Below the pieces are notes generated by a model. The model did not search any database, was not told where the DNA came from, and saw only the letters and a program-made list of their open reading frames with translations. 5,267 bases of DNA from JBGPML01 sp041486955 (lineage in GTDB: Bacteria > Patescibacteriota > UBA1384 > 2-12-FULL-50-11 > DASWYB01): assembly GCA_041486955.1 (NCBI GenBank), contig JBGPML010000054.1, positions 1 through 5,267 of the forward strand, read 5' to 3'. Positions 1-5,267 of this stretch are shown piece after piece. Each line of letters starts with the position of its first letter. Position 1 is the first letter of the stretch. A program made the position numbers and the translations under genes.

Positions 1-94
1 CAAAGATAACAATACCGGCTAAAATTGCGATTAAGGCAACGACGAGTAAAATCTCGATAAGGGTAAAAGCTTTTAGATGACGCTTCACGAACAT
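1..94 (-). CDS. Prepilin, N-terminal 31 residues (3' end outside window)
   Basis: The ATG at 94 opens a frame that runs off the left edge after 31 codons. The leader is MFVKRHLKA, followed by FTLIEILLVVALIAILAGIV. This is a textbook prepilin: a basic leader, cleavage between Ala9 and Phe10, Glu14 at mature position +5, and the start of the hydrophobic assembly helix. As in the PilW-like gene, the residue before the cut is Ala, not Gly. The globular domain is not visible, so major pilin or another pseudopilin cannot be decided. It is separated from the pseudopilin block by 75 bases and has the strongest ribosome binding site in the window, which hints at a separately tuned, perhaps more abundant, major pilin. 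It was not in a long open frame because of truncation; I found it by reading the edge directly. Confidence 0.88.
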   Translation of the reverse strand, partial: MFVKRHLKAFTLIEILLVVALIAILAGIVIF

Positions 95-98
95 AAAG

Positions 99-105
99 CT
101 CCTTT
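99..105 (-). promoter_or_regulatory. Strong ribosome binding site of the downstream prepilin
   Basis: AAAGGAG on the minus strand, 4 bases before the ATG at 94. It is the best Shine-Dalgarno match in the window and fixes the start of this partial gene. The strength suggests a more highly translated product than the minor pseudopilins upstream. Confidence 0.7.
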
Positions 106-112
106 AGTTTTC

Positions 113-118
113 ATTATA
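113..118 (-). promoter_or_regulatory. Possible -10 element before the downstream prepilin gene
   Basis: TATAAT on the minus strand lies in the only sizeable intergenic gap (95-169), 18 bases before the ATG at 94. I find no convincing -35 box at 16-18 bases and no extended -10. The implied start site would leave only about a dozen bases of leader, just enough for the ribosome binding site. The region is AT-rich, so the hexamer may be chance. Confidence 0.25.
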
Positions 119-169
119 TATTAAGTAAATCATAGTAACTGATTGATTCCAAGAAAGCGTAGTTCCCAA

Positions 170-580
170 CTAATTTGCAACCTCCTGCCATGAGGTAATA
201 TGAATTGTTGGATTTATATCATCGAGTGAGATGTTGATTTTACGGATAACGGTCCCGACAGTGCCTGAAGTTGCGATTGTCCGATTTTCAGCAGAGAGCC
301 GTACGACCGTATAGCTGCAGGTTCCTGCTCCTAGAGTGAGACCTGCTGACCCTTCGAAGAGGGTAGTGTTGTCTATGATAACTAAAGCCTCCTCCGCGCA
401 GGCATTGGCTAAACTCTTGGCTTGGTTTGACTGTTGAAAGGTCAAACTGGTTTGGGTAGCTGCCGTACCAAGCAGTATAACAGAGAGAGTAATTGCCATT
501 CCTACGGCTCCAAAAATAAGGACACTTAATAGTGTGACATAACCGTCAAGACGTGATAGTGTTATGCTTGTTTTTTTCAT
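170..580 (-). CDS. PilX/GspK-like minor pseudopilin lacking Glu+5
   Basis: A 136-aa protein with a basic leader ending LDG13, then YVTLLSVLIFGAVGMAITLS, a long hydrophobic helix. The form is that of a prepilin cut after G13, but mature position +5 is Leu, not Glu. Lack of this Glu is a hallmark of GspK/PilX-type subunits, which sit at the fibre tip. After the helix comes 'AKSLANACAEEAL' with Cys61. A small beta domain follows with Cys88 (GAGTCSYTV) and a conserved-looking 'IRKINISL'. The chain ends at 'SWQEVAN'. The two cysteines are the only ones and could form a disulfide outside the membrane. There is no Shine-Dalgarno before the ATG, which overlaps the upstream stop by 4 bases, so translation is probably coupled. 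This is the last gene of the tightly packed block. Similarity to PilX is by pattern and position, so the family name is tentative. Confidence 0.8.
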   Translation of the reverse strand: MKKTSITLSRLDGYVTLLSVLIFGAVGMAITLSVILLGTAATQTSLTFQQSNQAKSLANACAEEALVIIDNTTLFEGSAGLTLGAGTCSYTVVRLSAENRTIATSGTVGTVIRKINISLDDINPTIHITSWQEVAN

Positions 581-1098
581 TTTCGTATAGTCGCTGAACC
601 GATAAACGTTTTCTGATAGTCAAATTCATTCCGACCGGTTGAGTTTACGGGCGTTAACGTAAACTGAATACGTACGGTCCCGGGAGTTGTCCCTCGAGAG
701 ATATTTGAGAACTGTAAACTCGTGACACGAATTGAAGACGAAGTGATATTAACTGGTGAGCCTGCTCCTTCAGTGATGCGAAGTACCTCACTTGCGACAG
801 TGAATTGAGTTGGACTGTTAGCGCCCGTTGGAACGGTTACCACTAAACTCGAGCCGGTGCCAGCTTGGGCGGGTGTAGTAATAGTATTCGCATTACGGAC
901 CGTCTGCGTCATGATTTGCATGGCCTGTATACCCTGCTGATCGACATCAGCGATAGTGCGATTTTTGACCCGTATTTGTAATGTTTGGGTCAACATCATA
1001 GAAAGTGTCAAGAGCATCGCCCCAGATAAGCTGACATAAAGCAGGAGCTCAACAAGAGTGAAGGCTTTTATCGTCGGAGAATGGCCAGTTTGTTGCAT
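577..1098 (-). CDS. PilW/GspJ-like minor pseudopilin
   Basis: A 173-aa prepilin. Numbered from the ATG at 1098, the leader ends 'TIKA', with cleavage between A12 and F13, followed by FTLVELLLYVSLSG with Glu17 at mature position +5. The residue before the cut is Ala rather than the usual Gly, which some prepilin peptidases accept. After the hydrophobic helix comes 'DVDQQGIQAMQIMTQTVRNA', a helical segment recalling PilW/GspJ proteins. A Thr/Ser-rich beta domain follows to the end. An adjacent in-frame ATG at 1101 is also possible. The frame stays open to a GTG at 1200, but that would put 33 residues and a spurious hydrophobic stretch before the leader and overlap the previous gene by 92 bases. 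The gene begins about 10 bases after the previous stop and overlaps the next gene as ATGA. The role is probably priming or tip assembly. Confidence 0.85.
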   Translation of the reverse strand: MQQTGHSPTIKAFTLVELLLYVSLSGAMLLTLSMMLTQTLQIRVKNRTIADVDQQGIQAMQIMTQTVRNANTITTPAQAGTGSSLVVTVPTGANSPTQFTVASEVLRITEGAGSPVNITSSSIRVTSLQFSNISRGTTPGTVRIQFTLTPVNSTGRNEFDYQKTFIGSATIRK

Positions 1099-1104
1099 CA
1101 TGCG

Positions 1105-1110
1105 CCTCTT
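1105..1110 (-). promoter_or_regulatory. Ribosome binding site of the PilW/GspJ-like pseudopilin
   Basis: AAGAGG on the minus strand overlaps the TAA stop of the preceding gene. It lies 3 bases from the ATG at 1101 and 6 bases from the ATG at 1098, so it favours 1098 and argues against the distant GTG at 1200. Confidence 0.55.
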
Positions 1111-2518
1111 AAGGCCCCGGCCGAAAGATCTGAAATTCGGTAGTATCAAAAGAGCTAGCACCAAATGCACGATCGAGCGTTTGATCAAAAGCGATACCAC
1201 GTAATTGACCTGACCCAGTAAGATTAAGCGTGCCTATTACTGAAGGCAAGGAAGGATTGCTAATATCCACCACCTGAAATTCTTTGCTGCCATCAGTAGT
1301 GGCAAGAAACGCAAGCGTATTACTATAGCCAATCGCAATATCATTGACATTTGCTCCGACATTAACTGTACCAGTCACCGAGGGACTGGCTGGAGCTGAG
1401 ACATCGATCACACTTAGCGTGTTGTCGGCACGACCAAGTACGATTGTTGAGCCAAATCCGGCGATAGTTAGTGCGTTGCTACCACCCGGAGCATCATATG
1501 CCGTCGTGAGGCTGGGCGAAGCCGGATTCGAGACATTAACTACATATAATTCGGTTGTGGCGGGTGAAGCAATATAGGCCTGAGAACCGAGCACGACTAT
1601 TTCGTTTCCCGTTCCTCCGCTTCCTAATTCTAACGACCCGAGAAGGCTAGGACTGCTCGGAGTAGCAACGTTAATAATGAACAATTCAGCGTTGACGCTT
1701 GACGCACGAGTAATGTAGGCGGTTGTGCCGACAACCCAGACGCCGAATGCCTGGGCACCTCCGGTGGCGTCATACGTCCCTACGACGGACGGTGCGGCCG
1801 GGTTAGAAATATTCACAATCTGCAATTCTTCTGCTGTCGTATCCGAAGCGATGTAGGCATAGTTGCCCGATACATAAATATTATTGGGGTTACCGTTGAG
1901 TGAAAGTGACCCCGTCACCGAGGGGCTTGCTGGATTCGAGACATCGATAATGAGGAAGTCGGGGCTTCCTCCGTTACGAATGAGGTAGGCATAGTTGCCC
2001 TGAACTTGAACCTTTAGGCCATCCTGTAGCCCGCTCGCATCGATTGATGACTGAAATAGCGGCTGAGACCAACCAGGGAGCGGTGGGGGAGTAGCGCCAC
2101 TGCCAAGGTTCCAGTTCGTGAGGTAGGTTACCAGACTGACTCTCCCGGTTCGTTGTCCGTTCTGCTGCCAGGTTACCTCACAGGTAATCTGTTTTCGGGT
2201 GCTATCAACCTGAGCAATTGAGATTTTACGGGTGTAGATATCAGTTATGTCTTCTGTGCCAGAAAAGCTCCAGATATTACCCGCGGTCGTTAATCCATGG
2301 GTGCCATTAAAAAGATTGGTATAATTATCGTCACGCATATTTCGCCCTGCTTCTAACCCTTCTTCGGCCAGGACAGTCGCTCTGTTGCGTGTTCCCGATA
2401 AAACTAAACTTTCCTGGCCATAGAGTAATGTGCCAATAAAGGCAACCACTAATAACGAAAAGACGGAAACGGAAAGCAGGACTTCGATAAGCGAAAAACC
2501 GGGTCGATGCCGCATCAT
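1109..2518 (-). CDS. PilV-like pseudopilin fused to an LVIVD-repeat beta-propeller
   Basis: A 469-aa two-part protein. Residues 1-137 form a prepilin: leader MMRHRPG, cleavage after G7, then FSLIEV with Glu12 at mature position +5, a hydrophobic helix to about residue 33, and a small globular domain ending near 'YLTNW'. A proline-rich linker (142-149) joins it to residues 150-469. Those carry six LVIVD-type motifs with the pattern L-x-I-[IV]-[DN]-[VI]-S-x-P-x-x-P-S-[VL], beginning at 189, 232, 279, 324, 368 and 414. A seventh inner-strand motif (EFQIF, 461-465) closes the chain. Spacing is 43-47 residues, typical of propeller blades. The pilin part should anchor the protein in a fibre, leaving the propeller displayed. 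It is far longer than ordinary pseudopilins (about 130-200 aa). Ligand and partner are unknown; adhesion or tip function is inferred. There is no sign of frameshift, and the start has a good AAAGGA site. Confidence 0.88.
   Translation of the reverse strand: MMRHRPGFSLIEVLLSVSVFSLLVVAFIGTLLYGQESLVLSGTRNRATVLAEEGLEAGRNMRDDNYTNLFNGTHGLTTAGNIWSFSGTEDITDIYTRKISIAQVDSTRKQITCEVTWQQNGQRTGRVSLVTYLTNWNLGSGATPPPLPGWSQPLFQSSIDASGLQDGLKVQVQGNYAYLIRNGGSPDFLIIDVSNPASPSVTGSLSLNGNPNNIYVSGNYAYIASDTTAEELQIVNISNPAAPSVVGTYDATGGAQAFGVWVVGTTAYITRASSVNAELFIINVATPSSPSLLGSLELGSGGTGNEIVVLGSQAYIASPATTELYVVNVSNPASPSLTTAYDAPGGSNALTIAGFGSTIVLGRADNTLSVIDVSAPASPSVTGTVNVGANVNDIAIGYSNTLAFLATTDGSKEFQVVDISNPSLPSVIGTLNLTGSGQLRGIAFDQTLDRAFGASSFDTTEFQIFRPGP
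1112..2071 (-). repeat. LVIVD tandem repeats, probable seven-bladed propeller
   Basis: Six conserved motif copies lie at 1904-1954, 1772-1825, 1631-1684, 1496-1549, 1364-1417 and 1226-1279. A degenerate seventh ends the gene. Each is preceded by a 'V..GxxAY' strand such as VSGNYAYIAS. The first residues of the region (PLFQSSIDASG) align with the outer-strand part that follows each motif (such as PSVTGSLSLNG), whereas the last copy (EFQIFRPGP) lacks that part. The two ends together would make one complete blade, a 'velcro' closure giving seven blades. Copy number is seen directly; the fold is inferred. Confidence 0.8.
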
Positions 2519-2973
2519 TGCACCATTCCTTTGGCATTCACGACGACTTGAGATGTTTCATTGTTCGCGGATGTTATCGTGAGAGTTCCGGTGGGGGTCG
2601 GAATCCCAAACAATTTTGAATACACCACTTCAGTCAACCCTGAATACTGCAGACTTGTAGGAGTGGTATATACTTCATCAACCGATGTATCGCGGCCTAT
2701 ATAACTGTCTCCTTTAAACAAGGTAATGCTGCCTGATTGTGCTTTGATGCCCCATTGACTGTCGCCATCGTTCGCCTGAGCCAATACCTGAGCGCGACGG
2801 AGCGTTTGAATAACGGTACTGGTCGTGACCCCCATATCATTACTTACCTGGAATGATTGAAATATCGGAATACCAATACCACTAATGATTCCAATTATGG
2901 CGACTGAGAGGAGTACTTCCAGTAGAGTAAACCCAGAAGAATGACACTTTTTTTGCATCGGTTGAATCATCAT
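2515..2973 (-). CDS. FimT/GspH-like minor pseudopilin
   Basis: A 152-aa prepilin. A short basic leader ends in Gly14, followed by FTLLEVLLS. This is the class III prepilin-peptidase site, with cleavage between G14 and F15 and Glu at mature position +5 (E19). The hydrophobic N-terminal helix continues to about residue 36. The remainder is a small, probably beta-rich globular domain containing 'TLRRAQVLAQANDGDSQWGI'. That segment resembles GspH/FimT proteins, whose helix is followed by an 'RAQ..A' segment. After cleavage the protein should be a low-abundance subunit that initiates or caps the pseudopilus. The start at 2973 is supported by GGAG seven bases upstream. The stop TGA overlaps the next ATG as ATGA, which suggests translational coupling. 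The FimT/GspH assignment rests on remembered family pattern and gene order. Confidence 0.85.
   Translation of the reverse strand: MMIQPMQKKCHSSGFTLLEVLLSVAIIGIISGIGIPIFQSFQVSNDMGVTTSTVIQTLRRAQVLAQANDGDSQWGIKAQSGSITLFKGDSYIGRDTSVDEVYTTPTSLQYSGLTEVVYSKLFGIPTPTGTLTITSANNETSQVVVNAKGMVQ
2527..2532 (-). promoter_or_regulatory. Ribosome binding site of the propeller-bearing pseudopilin
   Basis: AAAGGA on the minus strand lies 8 bases before the ATG at 2518, inside the last codons of the preceding gene. The spacing supports the first of two adjacent ATGs (2518 rather than 2515). Confidence 0.6.
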
Positions 2974-2977
2974 GAAT

Positions 2978-4198
2978 TCACTCCACTGGTTGGGTGGGCT
3001 CTGTTACCGGAGAAAGAGAGCTGGTTGGCAGAGAAGACGGCGTAATCGTTGGTTCTGGAGTCACGGATATGGCTGATGGTGTTGGACTGACCGAAGTAGT
3101 AGTTTGATTATTAAGTCCGCCGATCAAACTATAGATTGGCAAGATGATCGATACAGCGACAAATACAACTCCGAGCCAAATCATCACCAATAAGATTGGT
3201 TCGAGAGTGGCGGCCATCGTTTTAGTAGAATTGTCGATTTTGTCCTCAAACGAATCGCTGATACGTAAGAAAGTTTCGGGCAGTTTACCAGTTTTTTCCG
3301 CCGCACTAATCATTTGTTGAACGGTAGCGGGGATAAAACGATCGCTATGTGAGAAGGACGCAAAAGCCCGTTGAAACGAATCACCTTCTTGTATTCTATT
3401 TTCAATATGGCGGATGAGCCGATGGTAGTAATGGTTGGTGGTGGTTTGACGGACGGAATAGAGAGCAACACTAATAGGTATACCGGATTTTAACAAGGTG
3501 CCGAGTAAAAATGTAAAACGGGAAATTTGAGTTTGTTGAATAATCTGACGCGAAACGGAAAATTGAAAGAGTAACTTTTCCCCCAGCCAGCGGGTGGAGG
3601 CATTACTAAACAGGAAATAGGACAGAAGAATAAGGAAGAAAAGAAAACTCGGGACAGCAATAATGCCGTAATGCCCCAGAAACTGTCCGACAGCTAAGAG
3701 AATACGAGTGGTGAGCGGCAGTGTAAGGCGTAGGTTTCCGAAAATGACCACAAAACGAGGCAGTATAAACCAGGAAATGCCAATTGCCACCGTTAATGTG
3801 AGGCTGAAAACGAGGATAGGATAAGCCATATCTGCACGCAGCTTGGACGATAAACTTGCCTCTTTGCGTTGCTGCTCGGCGATAATTTCCATATTTTTGC
3901 TCAACGAGCCTGATCGCTCACCAATTTTAACGAGCGAAATAGCATATTCCGGCAACAGATGGAGCTGGTCAAATATGCGCCAGAGGGGTGTGCCTAAATC
4001 AACTTCATTTTCGATATAACTTATGAGTTGCTTAAGTTTTTTTGCGCGAGTTTCTTGTTTCAAGGCCGAGAGGGCTTCCGTAATCGAGATTCCCGAATCA
4101 AGCATCTCGGCTAAATTTTCAATAAAAAAATCTTTCGCCTGACCGATGTGAATTGAAGGAATGGGAGACTTTTTAGCTGGCTTTGGCTGATTTTTCAT
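2978..4198 (-). CDS. pilC: Type IV pilus inner-membrane platform protein PilC/GspF with Ser/Thr/Pro-rich C-terminal tail
   Basis: Polytopic inner-membrane platform that couples the PilB motor to pilin extraction. I start it at ATG 4198 (406 aa), inside the end of pilB (26-base overlap). The frame stays open to a GTG at 4264 and has an ATG at 4246, but those residues do not resemble the family, and no start has a clear Shine-Dalgarno. Two T2SSF-type repeats are visible. The first, at about residues 23-149, has GISITEAL at 36-43 and GERSG at 93-97. The second, at about 225-348, has GIPISVAL at 239-246 and an AAEKTGKLPETF motif at 299-310. Predicted membrane segments lie at about 128-151, 177-198 and 330-360. 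Family members usually end soon after the last segment. Here 44 further residues follow, 28 of them Ser, Thr or Pro, with no Lys or Arg. By family topology this tail should lie outside the membrane. The gene ends in TGA, four bases before the next ATG. Confidence 0.93.
   Translation of the reverse strand: MKNQPKPAKKSPIPSIHIGQAKDFFIENLAEMLDSGISITEALSALKQETRAKKLKQLISYIENEVDLGTPLWRIFDQLHLLPEYAISLVKIGERSGSLSKNMEIIAEQQRKEASLSSKLRADMAYPILVFSLTLTVAIGISWFILPRFVVIFGNLRLTLPLTTRILLAVGQFLGHYGIIAVPSFLFFLILLSYFLFSNASTRWLGEKLLFQFSVSRQIIQQTQISRFTFLLGTLLKSGIPISVALYSVRQTTTNHYYHRLIRHIENRIQEGDSFQRAFASFSHSDRFIPATVQQMISAAEKTGKLPETFLRISDSFEDKIDNSTKTMAATLEPILLVMIWLGVVFVAVSIILPIYSLIGGLNNQTTTSVSPTPSAISVTPEPTITPSSLPTSSLSPVTEPTQPVE
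2981..2984 (-). promoter_or_regulatory. Ribosome binding site of the GspH/FimT-like pseudopilin
   Basis: GGAG on the minus strand lies 7 bases before the ATG at 2973. It sits at the very end of pilC, just before its TGA. The spacing favours the first of three nearby in-frame ATGs (2973, 2970, 2958). Confidence 0.6.
2981..3112 (-). other. Region coding the Ser/Thr/Pro-rich tail of PilC
   Basis: These 44 codons follow the third membrane segment of the PilC-like protein. The composition is 10 Thr, 9 Ser and 9 Pro, with three Glu and no basic residues, and repeated TP, SP and EP pairs. It looks like a disordered linker of the kind found on exported or surface proteins. It is in frame with the T2SSF part and ends at the true stop codon, so it is not an out-of-frame artefact. 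Its function is unknown; a glycosylated or wall-crossing stalk is only a guess. Confidence 0.8.
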
Positions 4199-5267
4199 GG
4201 GTCTTAGGAATATCTTCGGGTGGAGCGGCAACGCGGAGTAATTCATCAATATCAGTGATACCACTTTTGACTTTTTCTACACCGTCTTCAAAAAGGGACT
4301 TGGATCCCTGTCCCTCGGCAATGCGCCAAATTTCAGCCGCAGTTGATTGTTTCAAAATTGCTTCTTCAATCTCTTTGGTAATACGAATTATTTCAAAAAT
4401 TGCGATACGACCGAGATACCCGGTATTACCACAGGCATTACATCCTTTACTCTTATACATCGTCATGGTGGCCGCGGGAAAAAAGCGATTTGCTTCCGGA
4501 AACTTGGCCGTTAAATCCTTTAAAGTCATCGAAACGCCATAACGACAGGTTTCACAGATCCGGCGAACCAAACGTTGGGATACCACTAACTCTAACGTCG
4601 AAGCGAGCAGGAACGGTTCAATCCCCATGTTCAACATGCGAGGTATGGTTGTCGCGGCATCATTGGAATGAAATGACGATAGTAATAAATGACCCGTCAA
4701 AGCCGCATTAACCGCAATTTCGGCCGTCTCCATGTCGCGAATTTCGCCAACCAAGATAATATTGGGGTCTTGCCTGACGATCGATCGTAATCCCCGCGCG
4801 AATGTTAGCTTCGTATCGGCATTAACCTGGATTTGATTGGCTCCGGTAAGATGGTACTCAACAGGATCTTCAATCGTTGTGATGTTTACCTCTGGGTGAT
4901 TCAATATTTCCAGTATTGCGTACATGGTCGTGGTTTTCCCTGCTCCCGTCGGTCCAGAGGCCAAAATCATCCCAAACGGTTTTTTGGCTGTCGCTGAGAC
5001 GGTTTCTTGATCCTGTGTCGATAGGCCTAAATCAGAGAGAGATAAGCCTTTGACGTAGCTCGAAAGGAGTCTAATCACGATCTTCTCACCATCGAGTAAC
5101 GGCACAATCGAAATACGCATATCGACAATCGCGTCTTTCTTTTCCCAATGAATCGTGCCGTCTAACGCATCAAAATGTTTATCGGTTCGGATATGACCTA
5201 AAACTTTAATTCGATTGACAATTGCTTCATAAACAGATTTTTCGATACGCCCGGCATCGTGCAATAC
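4173..5267 (-). CDS. pilB: Type IV pilus / type II secretion assembly ATPase PilB/GspE, C-terminal part (5' end outside window)
   Basis: Cytoplasmic hexameric ATPase that powers pilin polymerisation through the PilC platform. The frame is open to the right edge, and the first visible residues (V-L-H-D-A-G) match the middle of the family, so the gene starts upstream. Numbering from the TTG codon at 5264, the visible motifs are: Walker A GPTGAGKTT at 104-112; Asp box IEDPVEY at 131-137; Walker B region with GEIRD at 173-177; His box with H192 and H199 (TGHLLLSSFHSNDA). A zinc-binding tetracysteine follows, with C237/C240 and C275/C278 as two CxxC pairs. The tetracysteine and the intact Walker B glutamate favour an extension ATPase (PilB/GspE) over the retraction ATPase PilT. 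The N-terminal domains are not visible. The gene ends in TAA and overlaps the next gene by 26 bases. PilB versus GspE cannot be settled from this fragment. Confidence 0.95.
   Translation of the reverse strand, partial: VLHDAGRIEKSVYEAIVNRIKVLGHIRTDKHFDALDGTIHWEKKDAIVDMRISIVPLLDGEKIVIRLLSSYVKGLSLSDLGLSTQDQETVSATAKKPFGMILASGPTGAGKTTTMYAILEILNHPEVNITTIEDPVEYHLTGANQIQVNADTKLTFARGLRSIVRQDPNIILVGEIRDMETAEIAVNAALTGHLLLSSFHSNDAATTIPRMLNMGIEPFLLASTLELVVSQRLVRRICETCRYGVSMTLKDLTAKFPEANRFFPAATMTMYKSKGCNACGNTGYLGRIAIFEIIRITKEIEEAILKQSTAAEIWRIAEGQGSKSLFEDGVEKVKSGITDIDELLRVAAPPEDIPKTHEKSAKAS

Noticed and set aside
95..169. Intrinsic terminator in the gap after the PilX-like gene
   Set aside because: I looked for a GC-rich hairpin followed by a T-run on the minus strand and found none. 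Only short AT-rich direct repeats (AGTAA, GATT) are present.
1099..1200. Extended GTG start for the PilW-like gene
   Set aside because: It would overlap the previous gene by 92 bases and add a non-family hydrophobic stretch before a normal prepilin leader. The ATG at 1098 has an AAGAGG site.
1344..1577. Plus-strand open frame of 77 codons
   Set aside because: It lies wholly opposite the propeller repeats, and its sequence is the antisense of the repetitive blades. It has no recognisable domain.
1112..2071. CRISPR or non-coding tandem repeat array
   Set aside because: The periodicity is in the protein (43-47 codons) in a single intact frame. The DNA units are diverged and lack identical repeats with spacers.
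2331..2537. Minus-strand open frame of 68 codons
   Set aside because: It overlaps the start of the propeller pseudopilin in another frame. Its product looks like a frame-shifted reading of the prepilin helix.
4183..4711. Two plus-strand open frames (4183-4542 and 4400-4711)
   Set aside because: Both are antisense to the well-conserved PilB ATPase, have low-quality composition and overlap each other. They are shadows.
5262..5264. TTG at 5264 as a true start of the ATPase
   Set aside because: The frame is open to the edge, and 'VLHDAG' matches the interior of PilB/GspE. The protein would otherwise lack its N-terminal domains.
1..5267. Alternative genetic code with TGA read as glycine (code 25)
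   Set aside because: Several genes end at TGA exactly where the next ATG begins, and the proteins have family-like C-termini there. TGA is a stop in this genome.

Overview
The window is one continuous minus-strand operon for a type IV pilus or type II secretion-like pseudopilus. Transcription runs from high to low coordinates. The likely source is a bacterium of the Candidate Phyla Radiation (Patescibacteria). This is inferred from remembered family style rather than a database match. The GspE/PilB sequence, the very tightly packed small pseudopilins, the PilX-like protein with an 'ACAEEAL' motif, and a prepilin carrying LVIVD repeats all resemble proteins from that group. TGA works as a normal stop: three genes end with TGA exactly where the next gene begins. 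Genetic code 25 is therefore not in use.

Layout in transcription order: (1) the C-terminal two thirds of a PilB/GspE assembly ATPase, cut by the window's right edge; (2) a PilC/GspF inner-membrane platform protein with an unusual Ser/Thr/Pro-rich C-terminal tail; (3) a small FimT/GspH-like pseudopilin; (4) a large pseudopilin whose PilV-like N-terminal part is fused to six LVIVD repeats, probably forming a seven-bladed beta-propeller; (5) a PilW/GspJ-like pseudopilin; (6) a PilX/GspK-like pseudopilin lacking the usual Glu at position +5; (7) the first 31 codons of another prepilin, cut by the left edge. Genes 1 to 6 overlap by 4 to 26 bases or lie within a few bases of each other. Before gene 7 there is a 75-base gap with a TATAAT-like element and a strong ribosome binding site. 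No gene-free stretch exceeds 300 bases.

Working model: PilB hydrolyses ATP in the cytoplasm and drives PilC, which moves prepilins out of the membrane after cleavage by a prepilin peptidase not encoded here. The four minor pseudopilins would prime assembly and form the fibre tip. The propeller fusion would then be displayed as a tip domain for binding or adhesion. The last, partly visible prepilin may be a more abundant pilin with its own expression signals. The propeller-bearing pseudopilin and the PilC tail are the most unusual items. I saw no RNA genes, mobile elements or CRISPR arrays.
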